Part shown: positions 44,638-55,784 of the stretch, in pieces
Numbering within the stretch: the first letter of the stretch is position 1
Layout of the letters: each line of letters starts with the position of its first letter
Position numbers and translations under genes: made by a program
The notes under the pieces: model-generated
The model's input: only the letters and a program-made list of their open reading frames with translations
Told to the model about the DNA's origin: nothing
The model's database searches: none
Assembly: GCF_013368755.1 (NCBI RefSeq)
Contig: NC_049564.1
Span: forward strand, 3,976,001-4,040,000
Direction: 5' to 3'
DNA: 64,000 bases
DNA from: Talaromyces rugulosus
Taxonomy: Eukaryota; Ascomycota; Eurotiomycetes; Eurotiales; Trichocomaceae

Positions 44638-46786
44638 TTACCACGTCTCCTGTTTGTATCTTCCTATCTTCTCCATGTTTACCAGATACTGTTCTGCCTG
44701 CTGGCGAGCAGAACCATCCGCATCAGACGAACAAGCCTGCTCAAAACAATCAACCAGAGCTTCCCTTACATTTTCTGGCATTCGACCCGAGGAGCCACAG
44801 ATAAATACGGACCCAGCCTGGTGATACAGCAGCTTCAAAAATTTATCCGCATTTTGACGTATTCGATCCTGAACATATACTTTTTCTTTTTGGTCACGCG
44901 AAAATGCCGTCAAAAGTTCTAGATTGACCAACCCTTCCTCTTCGAACCGCTTCCACTCGTCTTCAAAGAAAAAATCGGCAGCTCGATTTCGACCTCCAAA
45001 GAGGAGCAAAGTTGGGCCAATGTTGAGACTTGAAGTGCTGTTTTCTTCATCTTCTTCTGCTTCTTCGCGGGAAGCTTTCAGAATTGCAGCCTTTTCCCAT
45101 ATCATCGCCCGAAGTGGTGCTACGCCGGTGCCTGGCCCGACCAAGACCGAAGGCCCAGTAAGCTGGTCCAACGTCGGATTGAGACCACCACGTTGCAAGT
45201 GGACCTTGAGCGTGCTTCCTGGCTGCAGAGCAGAGAGATAGCGGGTACAAACACCCTGGCGGATCTTTTTGATAACCGTTCGATATTTGACAATTGCGAT
45301 AAGAAGCTCAAACTTGGTTCCCTCGCTTTGTCCAGGTACTATTTGCTTGAGCTCACCGCCGCTGGCGATGCTGAATTGCCGGCCGCGGAGCACGGGTAGG
45401 ACAGATGCGGCGTGTTGCCAGGGGATCTTGACAGAGTCAAACTCTTGCAGTACTTCTAAAATACTTCGGCGCGGACGCGTCGTGTAATCCCAGAGATCGT
45501 CGACGAATTCTGGATCTGGGTTTGTAAATTCAAGTAGACGCTCTTTATGCATTTCATCGTTGGAATAATGGGCGACATTTGCAAAGAAAGAACGCCGGGG
45601 AATAGCTCGGATATCAAGATAGTCAGTTAGGAGTATTCGAAGCGTCAAGGGTGGCGAGGCTGTCTGTGATGAAGAGGCAAGATATGGAATGGGAGCAGGC
45701 GGAAGCTCGTCCAGGGGTTTGTTTCGTAAGCCAATGCCAGGGGCAAATGATACGGGTTTATCTGCAACTTCTTTCCAGTCCATCAGTTCCAGTAAGATGT
45801 CGACATCTACAGAAAAGTTCTTTGGCATGATTGATATCATATCGCCGGGGGAGTAGGACACTGTCTCCGGGGTTGTCAGACAAATATGTCGGACATCTTG
45901 CCAATGATTGTCAGGAGTCACGCGTTTATTTTGCGTGAGAGTAGCTGTTAATGCATCTGGGATAGGTCTCGAATCCACTTCAAAACTGTTCTTGGGTAGC
46001 GACGTGCTTGAAGATGAGGCAGGCCCCTCTACTTCCTCTAGGATCCACTTGGGTGGAAGCTGAACATTATCTGGAATAGGCTGCACTCCAGACGGCAAAG
46101 GATATTGAGTCAGCAAAAAATTGCGTAACTCGGTGGCCCAGGGAAGAAAGGTGCCCTCTAGTCTAAAAAAGGCGATTAACCATTACTCTTTCACATTCAA
46201 CCACAATATTAGAATGATGAAAACACACTCACCCTTCCGTGTGTTGCTGATCAGCCTCTCCAACTGGATAGACTTCGTTTGCACCAAGCTGCGAGAGACG
46301 TTTGTGTAGCTTGCGTGCAGCCCAATTGAATCTATACATCGTCATGATTAGTTTGGAGTCCCTTAAAAGGCGGCGCCTGCAGATTTTAAGTGGTGCGTGC
46401 GTACTTTGGATACGAACTGTCTCCCAGACCGAATTGAGTATAATTGACGCCACCGAGGAAATCAGCAGACAGTCGTTTCAGCAGCAGCGATTTCCAGAAC
46501 GCTCGTCCATTGAGCGGGAAATCGCCCTGGCCAGTGGTCGAGACTACAAAAATAACCAGAGAATAGGAACGTAACGATTCCTAAAACCTGTAAGCATTTA
46601 TTCTTCTTCGCCTTTTGCCATAGACTCAATACAAACCGCCTTGACACTATCGCATTCTCCAACATGCGTGACAAAATGTAGACGCTCTGCCGTGCGGCCG
46701 AGTTCTTCGGCTACCTCTTGTGCATTTCCAGTCTCGGAGCCATACAGAATCAGAGCTGTCCTGGACTCGTCCCTCTCGGTGGTCAT
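44638..46786 (-). CDS. tah18: NADPH-dependent diflavin oxidoreductase Tah18 (649 aa)
   Basis: Four exons on the minus strand: 46786-46637, 46580-46405, 46331-46233 and 46162-44638. The N-terminus is a flavodoxin-type FMN domain: ALILYGSETGNAQEVAEELG, then VVSTTGQGDFPLNGRAFWKSLL and FGLGDSSYPKFNWAARKL, which appears only after splicing. A linker leads into the FAD domain (RQFSIAS) and the NADPH domain with GPGTGVAPLRA and FGGRNRAADFFFEDEW. Tah18 passes electrons from NADPH to Dre2 in cytosolic iron-sulphur protein assembly. The domain order separates it from cytochrome P450 reductase, which would carry an N-terminal membrane anchor that is absent here. Length is normal for the family. All three splice junctions restore conserved FMN-domain sequence. 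Confidence 0.92.
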
Positions 46787-47330
46787 TCTTCGAGTTCCCT
46801 ATTATTCCAGGGTTTGTCGTGGTTTTGTTTCATGGATGTAGCCTCATTTGGCGGGTGTTTTTTTAAGGTTAATTCATTGGTGGCGGGGCAGATCTGAGAA
46901 GCACCGGTCTCGGAGCTGCCAGCCCTGGACTGTCACGAATCCACTAATAACTAGCTGACAAGCATCATAATATTATTAAATGTCGAATATGATTGATGTA
47001 GGTCAATTGCATACGAAATTTGATGAATGACATAATGTCTGATCGGTATCAACCTTCTGACAGATCTGAAGCATACGTTGATCAATCAGTAGGGCCAGTT
47101 TAAGGTGAGCTATAATAAAGTCTACGAATATACGTTAAAAAGACCTCGGAATTATTGGTTCCTCTGCAAATATAAAGCCGTAGGCTGATAGAAGCGCAAC
47201 ATGGATAATGCCGCGTTGTAATATGCAATATGGAGTCATGGACTCGTAAACGCTAAGAATGTGGTGTGAACTCTCATGGCGCCAGATGTGAATATGCTTG
47301 GGTATCTTTCGTAGAATGCAGAGAGACAAT
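46787..47330. other. Intergenic: tah18 promoter and rpc31 3' region
   Basis: A 544-bp stretch with no supported gene. An AT-rich patch at 46960-47130 follows the tah18 promoter. Confidence 0.5.
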
Positions 47331-48199
47331 CTAGTAATAGTCATCGTCTCCTCCTCCACCGCCACCGCCGCCATCGCCAAACCCATCTCCGTCGCCTTCA
47401 TCATCGCCACCATCAAAGTATTGCTCTGCGTTGTAATCACCACCCATCTCGTCATCGTCTTCTGAAAAGTCATCGTCTTGTAACGCCTCGTCGTCTTCGT
47501 TGTCTTCATCGTCCGCTTCGTCATCGTCGTTTTCTCCCTTTTGTCGCTTAGAAGGTTGCCCTTCCTCATCGTTTTCCTCCTCGGCTTCCTCGTCATCTTC
47601 AATCTGTCCAAACCTTTGTCTCACTCCGAATGCAGCATTTGATTTGTCTGGTCTGTAGTTTGGTTGAACGATAGGCCACATCTCACGGGGGAAGAAGTTG
47701 ACGACTAGATCAAAGACCAAGTGTGTTAGCCTCATCGATTCCAACAATAGAGGAAAAATTGAGGGCCGCACTATATTCTCTATCGCTGATGTTCGGTATC
47801 GTCCTCTTCCTCTTCTGATACCGTGTACTGTATGACTCCATGCCATGGAACGGGTCAAACTGGGCTCTCTCTTTGGTGCCTTTTTTGGCTGTGGTGCTGG
47901 CGGCGTTGACTACCGCATAATAGGGCCCATTGTGGAAATTCTCTCTTAGAGCCCGATAATGGTCAACCTCGCCTCGTTCGCGTATCTGCAATATACCCGC
48001 TCGAGGAAGCTCGTATTCCTAGCAGAACCTGTCAGTCCCGAAACCTTTTTTGTGGCAGGCATTTTCGTGAATGTACTGGGAACAGCTCCGTCGGAGCCGT
48101 GTCTGGTTTCTCGCCTGGCGCCTTTTCCCAGTTGAGTTCTGTGCCAGGTGGCAATGGCTTCCTGCCACCACCGCCACCCCTCATTCCTCCGCGAGACAT
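47331..48199 (-). CDS. rpc31: RNA polymerase III subunit Rpc31/C7 homologue (247 aa)
   Basis: Three exons on the minus strand: 48199-48077, 48018-47772 and 47704-47331. The protein opens with a Gly/Arg-rich start (MSRGGMRGGGGGRKPLPPG), continues with EVDHYRALRENFHNGPYYAVV, typical of the Rpc31 core, then FDPFHGMESYSTRYQKRKRTIP, and after the second splice VNFFPREMWPIV. The C-terminus is strongly acidic (long Asp/Glu runs) and ends in a glycine run before DDDYY, as in Rpc31/RPC7. This subunit belongs to the Rpc82-Rpc34-Rpc31 trimer that Pol III needs for initiation at tRNA and 5S genes in the nucleus. The first intron boundary (48076-48019) is inferred from the donor, the GACTGAC branch and frame. 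The family is recognised mainly from the core and acidic tail. Confidence 0.83.
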
Positions 48200-49060
48200 T
48201 GCTGATGAGAGATTTGTCAGAAGCAGCTGTTGTATTTTTTCACTAGTCAGACATTTTTTGATACTGGGTTCGTTTCCGAGAATTTCAGCACAACTCGAAA
48301 AAAGGTGAAGCGGGTCTCAGATCATGAGGAAGGATTTTGGGTTGTGATGCCATGCCACTTTGCATTCTCCGCTCCGAATTAAAGAAAAAAAGTTGCGATG
48401 CGACACTCACCGCCTTTAGCCCGATTCGGCATTTGAGCTAAACCCCTTTGGGCAACTATACGCTTGGAATTAGTACAGTGATGTGTTAGATATTATGCAA
48501 ACTAGTTAAATCAAATTTATATTGCAGGTGCAAGTGCAAGCTGTGAGAAAACACTAGGATAGCGACTTGGTTGGCTTGGTAGCAAACGCAAGAATGTCCT
48601 GGAGACTAACATGCATACCAATGTAATAATGTATACAAATGCAACCTATAAAGCTTCAATTATGACGATTATGAAGCTACTTACTAATAAAAATTAAGCT
48701 AATGTCGGAGCACATGTTTATGGCCCCCAGTAAACATTTAGCTCATGTCAATCAAATTCAAGCGATATGTATATTGAATGGCCAGGGTATCTGATTGGTT
48801 GTCTCTAAACCATAACCTTAACCGCCTCGACTAAGAATGAACCACGCACCAATATTTTCCACTATTTTCCAATGTTTCTTCGTTTCTCTTCCTGGTTTCA
48901 GTTCAATTATATAATGCAGAGCAGCCCCCAAGTCAAACTGTGCACAATCGTCTACATAATTGACCAAAGCAAATAATCTAATCTATCCCGCTGGAAAAGA
49001 CAAGAACTCCTCACTCGATATACTTCTGCCCTCCCCCAAACAACCAACATTTCACCCACC
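48200..49060. other. Divergent intergenic region, rpc31 / SnoaL-like gene
   Basis: No gene is supported. On the minus strand a GTGAGT near 48403-48408 with CTGACTAG near 48240 could be a 5' UTR intron of rpc31, which is speculative. Bases 48480-48800 are AT-rich. A TATATAA around 48907-48913, about 150 bp upstream of the SnoaL-like start, may be its TATA box. Confidence 0.4.
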
Positions 49061-49447
49061 ATGACAACCGTCAAGAAAATATCCGCAGAAGACTTCAAAG
49101 AATGGCTCGACGGTGCCTTTATTGGCGATCCTGCGACCGCCCGTTCCTGGTGCGAGCGCACCATGAGCCCCAACTACCTTCGTCACCAGGCCGGCGGCGA
49201 CCGCACTGATTTCGAGCGAGCCGTTGAGAAAATTACCTTATTTCGCACTGTGTGCAAGAAATGGGCGACTTCAGTCAAGTTCTTTGTGCAAGAGGAAAAC
49301 CGGATTGCGGCACGCGTGATGTGCTCGGTGCTCGTGGGAGACGGGCCCGAGAGGAAGATGGAGTTGATGTTTATGGGGGAGCTGGATGATAAAGGCCGTT
49401 ATGAGTATGTGTGGGAGCAGTCTAGTGATTATACACAGGCTGAATGA
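49061..49447 (+). CDS. Small SnoaL/NTF2-like fold protein (128 aa)
   Basis: Single exon with a clear ATG. The sequence has the outline of SnoaL-like polyketide cyclase/NTF2-fold proteins: an N-terminal helix pair (EDFKEWLDGAFIGDP..RSWCERTMSPNYLRH), then alternating beta strands (VKFFVQEENRIAARVMCSVLV, KMELMFMGELDDKGRYEYVWEQ). Such proteins are often small isomerases, cyclases or ligand-binding proteins. No catalytic residue set can be assigned, and no biosynthetic genes lie near it. Its stop lies 132 bp from the convergent hsm3 stop. The ligand is unknown. Confidence 0.7.
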   Translation: MTTVKKISAEDFKEWLDGAFIGDPATARSWCERTMSPNYLRHQAGGDRTDFERAVEKITLFRTVCKKWATSVKFFVQEENRIAARVMCSVLVGDGPERKMELMFMGELDDKGRYEYVWEQSSDYTQAE

Positions 49448-49579
49448 GGTCTTATTTTATTTTATCCTACCTTTAATCTCTCTTGTCTAGATACCAAACA
49501 GTGGCAGAGTGGAGGAAACTTTGGTATAATCTAGTCAAGTGGCATCAATTTTGCAACCTTTATTACCATGAGATTTATT

Positions 49580-51490
49580 CTATAACTCCAACGCCTCGAC
49601 GCGGCTGCCGACTTGGATCGCAGGTCCTTGGGGACCATCACGAATCCGCTGCTCTAGGGTCTTGATAATATCTTCAGACCCATCTTCCTGAATAGCAGAA
49701 TTTTTCAGAGCAGCGTGGAATTCTACGAGCGTATCATACTTGGCCGTTGCTATTCTCCAGACTACGCTCTCCAAATCTCCTGCCCCACCGGCGACAAAAT
49801 TGTTATATGTCAATGGTGGCTTGAATAGGTAGGGAAGAACGGTCGTCAGCGCCGGAGGTGTCAGGATAGCCCATGACCCAGAAGTCGGGAGTAACCCAGG
49901 ACCATTGGAAGTCAATTCGGGCTCAGAAGGAAGTGTGAATGCCGAGTTAGCATTAATCAGACCAGCCTGTTCAGTGGACAGAGTGTTCCAGTTTGCAGTA
50001 ACAACGGCTCTGATCAAGGCGATAGCGGCAAGAGCTACGTCCGGCATAGCAACAACATCTGCAGAAGCGGCGACATCTTTCCAAAAATTCGCATGGTCAT
50101 TGAGATATGCAAAATAAAGAACGCGCGCTGCAGTTGCTTCCTTGTGTATATTGTCAGATGGCTCTCCCCCGGAATTTCGTGGTGGGCCGTGGAAAATCCT
50201 CGCTAAGGTACTGAGACTGTCTTTATTTGGAGGACTTGAGGGAACAGCCTGCAGTGGATTTAGAGATCTTCTGTTGGCTTCGACAAGCATAACCCGCGGC
50301 AAAGAGGCTAAAACGGCAAGATCTCCCGTCGGAACTTGCCCATGTGCCCATTGCGCTGATGGGATGGAGAAGGACCGGTGAATTCGAGCCAGTATGCGGT
50401 CAAGGACTTCTCGTGGATTCTGTAAGAGATGATTCGGGTAAAGTTGTGAATACTGGGCCACATAGGCGGTGATAGGGCTATCTAGAAACGTAATATCAAT
50501 GGGGTCAACCTGTGACGAGTCTAGATAGAATCCAAGGATCTTCTGATGTAGGTTTTCCTTGACCAAGAAGTCGAGAGCACGCGAGGAAAACTGGGACGCC
50601 GAGGGGTCGCGTCGGGAGATATTTGGACCTGGAGCCTGGATCTGGATAAAATTCCGAATGAAATCCAGCAGCGTCATGTGCATCAGAACATCGCTAGTGT
50701 CGATCATTCGACAGGCGGCAAAGTGAAGCAAACTGTGGCTTTGGTATTTGGACTCAATTTCCGGGAAATGAGAATTTGATATGAGATCCCATCGTAGTGT
50801 CCCAGCCTTTGCTATGAACTCTAGAAGTCGACCTTGCGCAACGGACTTTTCTCGCTTCGATAGTTGCCCAGCTTGGTCATCGCTGACAAGACTAGTTAGG
50901 GAGAAGAAGAGGCCATAGACGCTTTTGTCGCTAAACAGTCTTCTCCATAGTAAGCCTTGTCCCCCCGTGTTTGAGGGATAGTTTTCAGCATCCTCGTTGT
51001 TCGCATGATCGACCTCCAGCAAGGACCACAAAACATCGAATGCGGCCTGGGCAATCTCTGTCGTCGAGGTTGAGAGCCATACTTCCACTAAAGTGGCAAC
51101 CAACTCTGAGTTTCCAGCAATTATAGCTGCATCACCGGTAGATCCGTTCGCTTTAGCAAGCAGAGATAATGCAAGTAGATTTATCGGCGGTGAAGGTGCC
51201 TTGATTCCGGCGATCAAATTGACCGGCGGGTCCACAGCTTGGATATCGGAGAAAGTAAGGAATGCCATTGCTTTAATGCCAAGAGTTGTCAGCGGGGTAG
51301 GATCCTCTTGCAAGATAGGAAGAACTTGGGAGATTTGTGTGATAATAGATGCTGGTACGGAGGCGTCTGTATTTCGCGTGATTTCCAGCTTCAGCTTCTC
51401 CATGGCGGGCACGTCGAAGGGAGTTGCCGGATCCGCGAGGATAGCCTCGAGGTTTTTCGTCACTGCCTCGTAGGACGAGGGAATAGCCAT
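49580..51490 (-). CDS. hsm3: Hsm3/S5b-type proteasome assembly chaperone (636 aa)
   Basis: Single exon. The start at 51490 (MAIPSSYEAVTKNLEAILAD) was chosen over an in-frame upstream Met at 51607, whose 39 extra residues look like leader. The protein is an all-helical ARM/HEAT-like solenoid: repeated pairs such as IITQISQVLPILQED, LTTLGIKAMAFLTFSDIQ and IAQAAFDVLWSLLEVD. This pattern matches the fungal HSM3 N-terminal family. In yeast Hsm3 (human S5b/PSMD5) chaperones Rpt1-Rpt2 during assembly of the 19S regulatory particle; the old mismatch-repair name comes from a mutator phenotype. It is 310 bp from the divergent COP9 subunit gene. The helical repeats make the family call less certain than for enzymes. 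Confidence 0.75.
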   Translation of the reverse strand: MAIPSSYEAVTKNLEAILADPATPFDVPAMEKLKLEITRNTDASVPASIITQISQVLPILQEDPTPLTTLGIKAMAFLTFSDIQAVDPPVNLIAGIKAPSPPINLLALSLLAKANGSTGDAAIIAGNSELVATLVEVWLSTSTTEIAQAAFDVLWSLLEVDHANNEDAENYPSNTGGQGLLWRRLFSDKSVYGLFFSLTSLVSDDQAGQLSKREKSVAQGRLLEFIAKAGTLRWDLISNSHFPEIESKYQSHSLLHFAACRMIDTSDVLMHMTLLDFIRNFIQIQAPGPNISRRDPSASQFSSRALDFLVKENLHQKILGFYLDSSQVDPIDITFLDSPITAYVAQYSQLYPNHLLQNPREVLDRILARIHRSFSIPSAQWAHGQVPTGDLAVLASLPRVMLVEANRRSLNPLQAVPSSPPNKDSLSTLARIFHGPPRNSGGEPSDNIHKEATAARVLYFAYLNDHANFWKDVAASADVVAMPDVALAAIALIRAVVTANWNTLSTEQAGLINANSAFTLPSEPELTSNGPGLLPTSGSWAILTPPALTTVLPYLFKPPLTYNNFVAGGAGDLESVVWRIATAKYDTLVEFHAALKNSAIQEDGSEDIIKTLEQRIRDGPQGPAIQVGSRVEALEL

Positions 51491-51800
51491 GATGACCTGC
51501 TGCCCGCTATCAGGCGACGATGGAGATTCAGAAGACAGTTTGCTGTGTTGGAGGAAAAGAGACACAGAATTGTTGCTTAGAAGTGCGGGGAGCTCGCATG
51601 CAAACAATGCAAACAGCCAAAGCGGGACCGTCTTCTCCGCATTGTTTCTGGCAGCTGCATCTTTCTATCTATCTTTCTATCTATTATCTTTGTTCACACC
51701 CAGTCACGACATCTTCAACTGAACACCTGCAGGGCTATTTTGTCGTTGGTTGAATAATTTGAAATCTGGTTAAATTGTTGCCTTTGGCTCGGTAGAGACC
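51491..51800. promoter_or_regulatory. Bidirectional promoter between hsm3 and csn6
   Basis: Only 310 bp separate two divergent start codons. A TCTATCTA-type imperfect repeat lies at 51663-51690 (TATC/TTTC units). Shared regulation is inferred from the spacing. Confidence 0.45.
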
Positions 51801-53165
51801 ATGCCTAGTCATCCAGAGAACCCGTTGATCTCGACAAAGCCCTCGGACTCGGGCCTCTCTGTCGCCCTCCATCCTCTGGTCCTCCTCACCATATCCGACT
51901 ATGCTACAAGACATGCAGCCCGACAGCAGCAGGGTCCTATCGTCGGTGCGCTCCTAGGGCAGCAAGAATCACAACAGATCAGCTTGGAGTATGCCTTCGA
52001 GTGTCATACCAAAAAGGGCGACAATGACGAAACCCTTCTCCATTCGGCGTGGTTTGCAGACAGATTACAGCAGTGTACGATACACCAGATTTTCTATTAT
52101 TTAGGATTCATACTAAAATCTATATTGAAACAGTCAAGGATGTCCATAAGTCCCCGATGCTCGACTTAGTCGGATGGTTTACCATTACTCCTCCCTCTGG
52201 GCCTTCTCCATCTCAGCTTGGCATTCACCGACAAGTGCTTAAAGACTACAACGAATCTGCCGTTTTCCTTGCCTTCCACCCTTCTCAGATAGGACCGGAT
52301 TCCGAAAGTGGCGCCAAACTGCCTTTGACGATATACGAGAGTATATTTGAAGGAGATAATGCTGTTGACGCAGATAGGGCCATGCAACTGGATGGCGAAG
52401 AACAGGGAATACACATTCGGTTCCGCGAGCTGCCATACTCGATAGAAACCAGTGATGCTGAGATGATAAGTGTCGACTTTGTCGCTCGAGGCGGCGGTAA
52501 CGCCATGGCCATCAAAGCGCCCTCAGAGTCAACAAAGATAAGTTCCGAAGAAGCAGATGCGAACAGAAAGAAAAAAGCCAAGAAAAACCCCCGGGATGAG
52601 AAGGAGGACGAGGAGTCGGCGGCACTGTCGCCAGAAGACGAAGATCGTAAGTGTTGCCCATGTTAACAAATAAAAAAGAAATCTTTACTAATTTTAATGT
52701 ACAGTCATCGCAAGTCTCTCGACTCGTCTCAATGCCGTCAAGACACTTGAGTCTCGAATACACCTTATTAGATCCTTCCTCGAGAACTTTCAGTCGGCGT
52801 CCCTGGATAACGATAATACGGAGCAAACAGACATAACAAGCACAAAGTCCTACCCAATTCTCCGCAACATCTCATCTCTGATTTCGGGCCTCTCGCTTCT
52901 TAGGCCACAAGACGCAAACGCATTCGCCATCGAGACCCTCGCACAGAAAAACGACGTTGCTTTGATCTCCCTTCTCGGCCAGCTAGGTGACAACGTCCAA
53001 CACATGCGCGAGCTGGGCAAGAAATCAATGATTACAGAAAGCGGCAAACAAAGTGGTGCCGCGGCTGGAGGACGCAAGGCTCATTTAGCTTTACATTCGA
53101 GATTTGACGAGGATCGTGAAAGCGTGTTTGCTAATATTACCAATGGAGGGCTCCAGGTGATGTAA
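51801..53165 (+). CDS. csnF: COP9 signalosome subunit 6 (Csn6/CsnF), 415 aa
   Basis: Three exons: 51801-52074, 52134-52646 and 52705-53165. The N-terminal MPN domain shows VALHPLVLLTISDYATRHAARQQQGPIVGALLG and, after the first splice, RLQQFKDVHKSPMLDLVGWFTI. It lacks the JAMM metal ligands (no HxHxxxxxxxxxxD), as expected for Csn6, which is a structural partner of the catalytic Csn5. A lysine/glutamate-rich linker (about 225-265) follows, then C-terminal helices (LIASLSTRLNAVKTLESRI to FANITNGG) that would bundle with the other CSN subunits. The complex removes Nedd8 from cullins in nucleus and cytoplasm and controls development in Aspergillus. The alternative family, Rpn8/eIF3f, fits the C-terminus less well. 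Confidence 0.88.
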
Positions 53166-53974
53166 CGAACTTTTTGTCATGCCTCTTTTTTCTTTTATTT
53201 TTCTATTTTTCTCCCTCAATGGTCTCATAGAATACAATATTATGCAAGCAGGTTAGTGGCGTTTTCGAGGTTCTTGCTGTTTGTTGGTGGAGCGTCAACA
53301 TTTGAAAAGTATGCGAGACTTTAGTTACATGAAATTTCATATCTTTATTTAGCTATCGTAGACATGTCGGATGCTGAGTACTTTTGAGCATTGATTCATG
53401 TTGATAATACCTGCCCTAATGAAATAAACTACCCCCCCGAAAAAAGACTGAAATAGTGCTACTGCTGTAATGTCTGTTCATGTGAAAAGATGAAAGTTTC
53501 AAATTTTATGAAATTTATGAAACGTCATAAATAGAGGGAATTAACACCAACCAAGTTTCAAAAAAAAGCGCTTGGGATATCACCAAAAATGCAAATAACA
53601 CGGGGATATAAGGCCCCAAAAAGGTAGAAATGAAAATGAAGAGGAAAAAAAGAAAGAAATGCAAGAGATATACTCGTCATCTCAGAGGTCTAAATAAATA
53701 GGAAGATGAATAGTCAAGTCACACAAGCTGGCATGGTCATAACTGCTAGCCACGGAAGAAAATAAGAGGATAAGAAAAAGCAAAAAGGAATCATCATTTT
53801 CATCGTCATGTTTGCTTGTTGAATCATCGATGTAGCGGGTGTTTTCGCGGCGAGAGATGATTTTTGTTTTCGTTCGCTTATCAGGTTGTTGGCTATGGCG
53901 GGTGATATTATGTCATATGGCGTTGGTATTATACATGTCGTGTAGGGAAACAAAAAACAAAAAGGTTGTTATAG
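53166..53974. other. Convergent intergenic region, csn6 / DUF300 gene
   Basis: About 0.8 kb between convergent stops. It contains A-rich tracts (53520-53670) and GAAATTTATGAAACG-like imperfect direct repeats near 53495-53530. Open frames continuing into the DUF300 gene from the plus strand are antisense shadows. No gene is supported. Confidence 0.5.
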
Positions 53975-55784
53975 TTATGGTGGACTGTGTTGCGCGTTGT
54001 ATGGATTGTAAGGATGGTATGCCTGGGGGGAAATCGGCCGAGGCTCAGCTGGTGCAAGGGCATGTGTTGGTGGCGGCGAATCGTCGTATCTTTGGTTGTA
54101 ATACCGACCCTGGGATTCTTCATCATAATAAGAATGAGCCACTCCAATTTCGGTGTCGCTCGGCGTCGGGTGGTGATATGAAGTTGGATTCGACTGAGCA
54201 TGTGATAATAACTCCTGGCCTTCCTCCCCAGATGCCCCGTAACGAGCAATGTCGGCTGGCTCTGCACCTTTGTAGGCCGTGGCGTTGGGTTCTGGCGTGG
54301 AAGTGTGCGGACTTGGTACGTCTGAATTCTTGAGCGAGAAGGTCGATCCTTCTTGACCCATGTAGCTGGGGTCCTGAGTGCGAGTTTTGACACCAACAAA
54401 CAGCCATCGGAAACCACGCCCAACGGCCTTTACCAAATCCCACGGATTGAATGCGTCCACAAGCGCTTTAATTCCCATAGTACCGCCATGGTACTCGATT
54501 TTCCCGTTCATAACTTCAGCATCTTCCGAAGCTTGCTGGTTCTTCAGTCGGTAGGGCTGCCACGGGAAAGCCCAGAAATGCAAGACGGCGAAAATGGACA
54601 TTTCCAGGCAGATCAGAAGGTTAGGAATACCAATTTTGATATCCTGGTTTTCCACCTTTTCGGACGGCTTCATGGCACCGGACGAAGTCAGGAAAGAAAT
54701 CACGGTCTAGAAATATGTCAGTATAAAATTCTGAGCAGGACTTAAGGGCAATATATACAGTTTGCCAGAAAGAGAGGAAAATGACGAGTTTGATGGACAA
54801 GATCTTCAAGAAAGGCGAGTGTTGTGCTACATCTTGGCGGATTTGGACATAGAATTGAATCAAGCAGTACATAGCAATCGAGACGGCAACGGACTCGATG
54901 ACCAAGGTCTAAAGGCGGGACAGTCAGTCTATTACTATGTAGCATCATTTTTTGGAACATGGTGCACCTACCCAAATATGCGAATATGCGGGACTCAAAG
55001 ACGCTTCACAGTATCGGCCAAACGCCTCGGTGATGACGGCGACAATGGTCATGGTAACGCGAATAACACAATATTGGAAGATCGCAATCCAAATAACCTA
55101 ACAGGGTCGACGTTAGTCATCGTGTGACAATTTCTTTCCATAGATTGTCACTTTTGACTCACATTGAACCAGGTCAACCCGCTTCGCGGTGTCCTCCAGC
55201 ACCCACGGTCACCGCCGCAGCATTTAGCGAACCAGTTCAGCGGCCAGAGCCAGGGCTTCGGGCGGATGCCACGGAAGTAGTCCTTTTGGGAGTGTAGATC
55301 AGGTGCGATGTAATGGCAAAGCAGGGTAAAGAACGCGGCAATTGCAAAGGCTTCGTAGCATTCGCAGAGGACTTCGAAATACACGGACTTGCGGTAGTAG
55401 AGAAAGCACAGGAACGAGGCCACAGAATAGATCGGGACCATGAAGAGGATTCGAATGATGCTGGTAAGTATTAAGTTAGCAGTCTTGAAGTGTATCAGTG
55501 CCAACGCTGGGTAGATGACGCACTGTCGTTGCTCGCGCGGTTTACTGTAATGCGTGGCATGGGCGAGCATGAGAAAGACGGAGCAGCATACTGCGACCAG
55601 GCCAAAGGCGGCGCAAAGAATCAGACCTAGGCGATGGAAGGTGAGGCCATTATGCCACAGAGGGGCCTCGGATACTAGAGCAAGAGTGGTCAGCCAAGAA
55701 AAGATCGCAGGGTTGGCGCCCAGGAAGTTGCATACTGGAGTCGTCTTCCAACGTGGTGTTGCAGCTGGTCCATGATATGGACAT
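53975..55784 (-). CDS. DUF300 / Ost-alpha (TMEM184)-family membrane protein (501 aa)
   Basis: Six exons on the minus strand: 55784-55736, 55674-55524, 55460-55163, 55097-54972, 54908-54759 and 54706-53975. The first 16 codons end in CNTTLEDD, the usual short N-terminus of this fungal family. The second exon joins in with SEAPLWHNGLTFHRLGL. Conserved blocks follow: HIIRILFMVPIYSVASFL, YFEVLCECYEAFAIAAFF, PWLWPLNWF, GLTWFNVIWIAIFQYC and ILSIKLVIFLSFWQT. Seven membrane helices are followed by a disordered Ser/Pro/Tyr-rich cytosolic tail of about 200 residues with repeated PYNPYN near the end. Yeast and plant relatives (Hfl1/LAZ1) act at the vacuole membrane, linking to Atg8 or vacuolar integrity. 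The transport activity known for animal Ost-alpha is not shown here. Confidence 0.88.

Noticed and set aside
53839..54333. 164-codon plus-strand frame over the end of the DUF300 gene
   Set aside because: It is antisense to the Ser/Pro-rich tail and has no conserved content.
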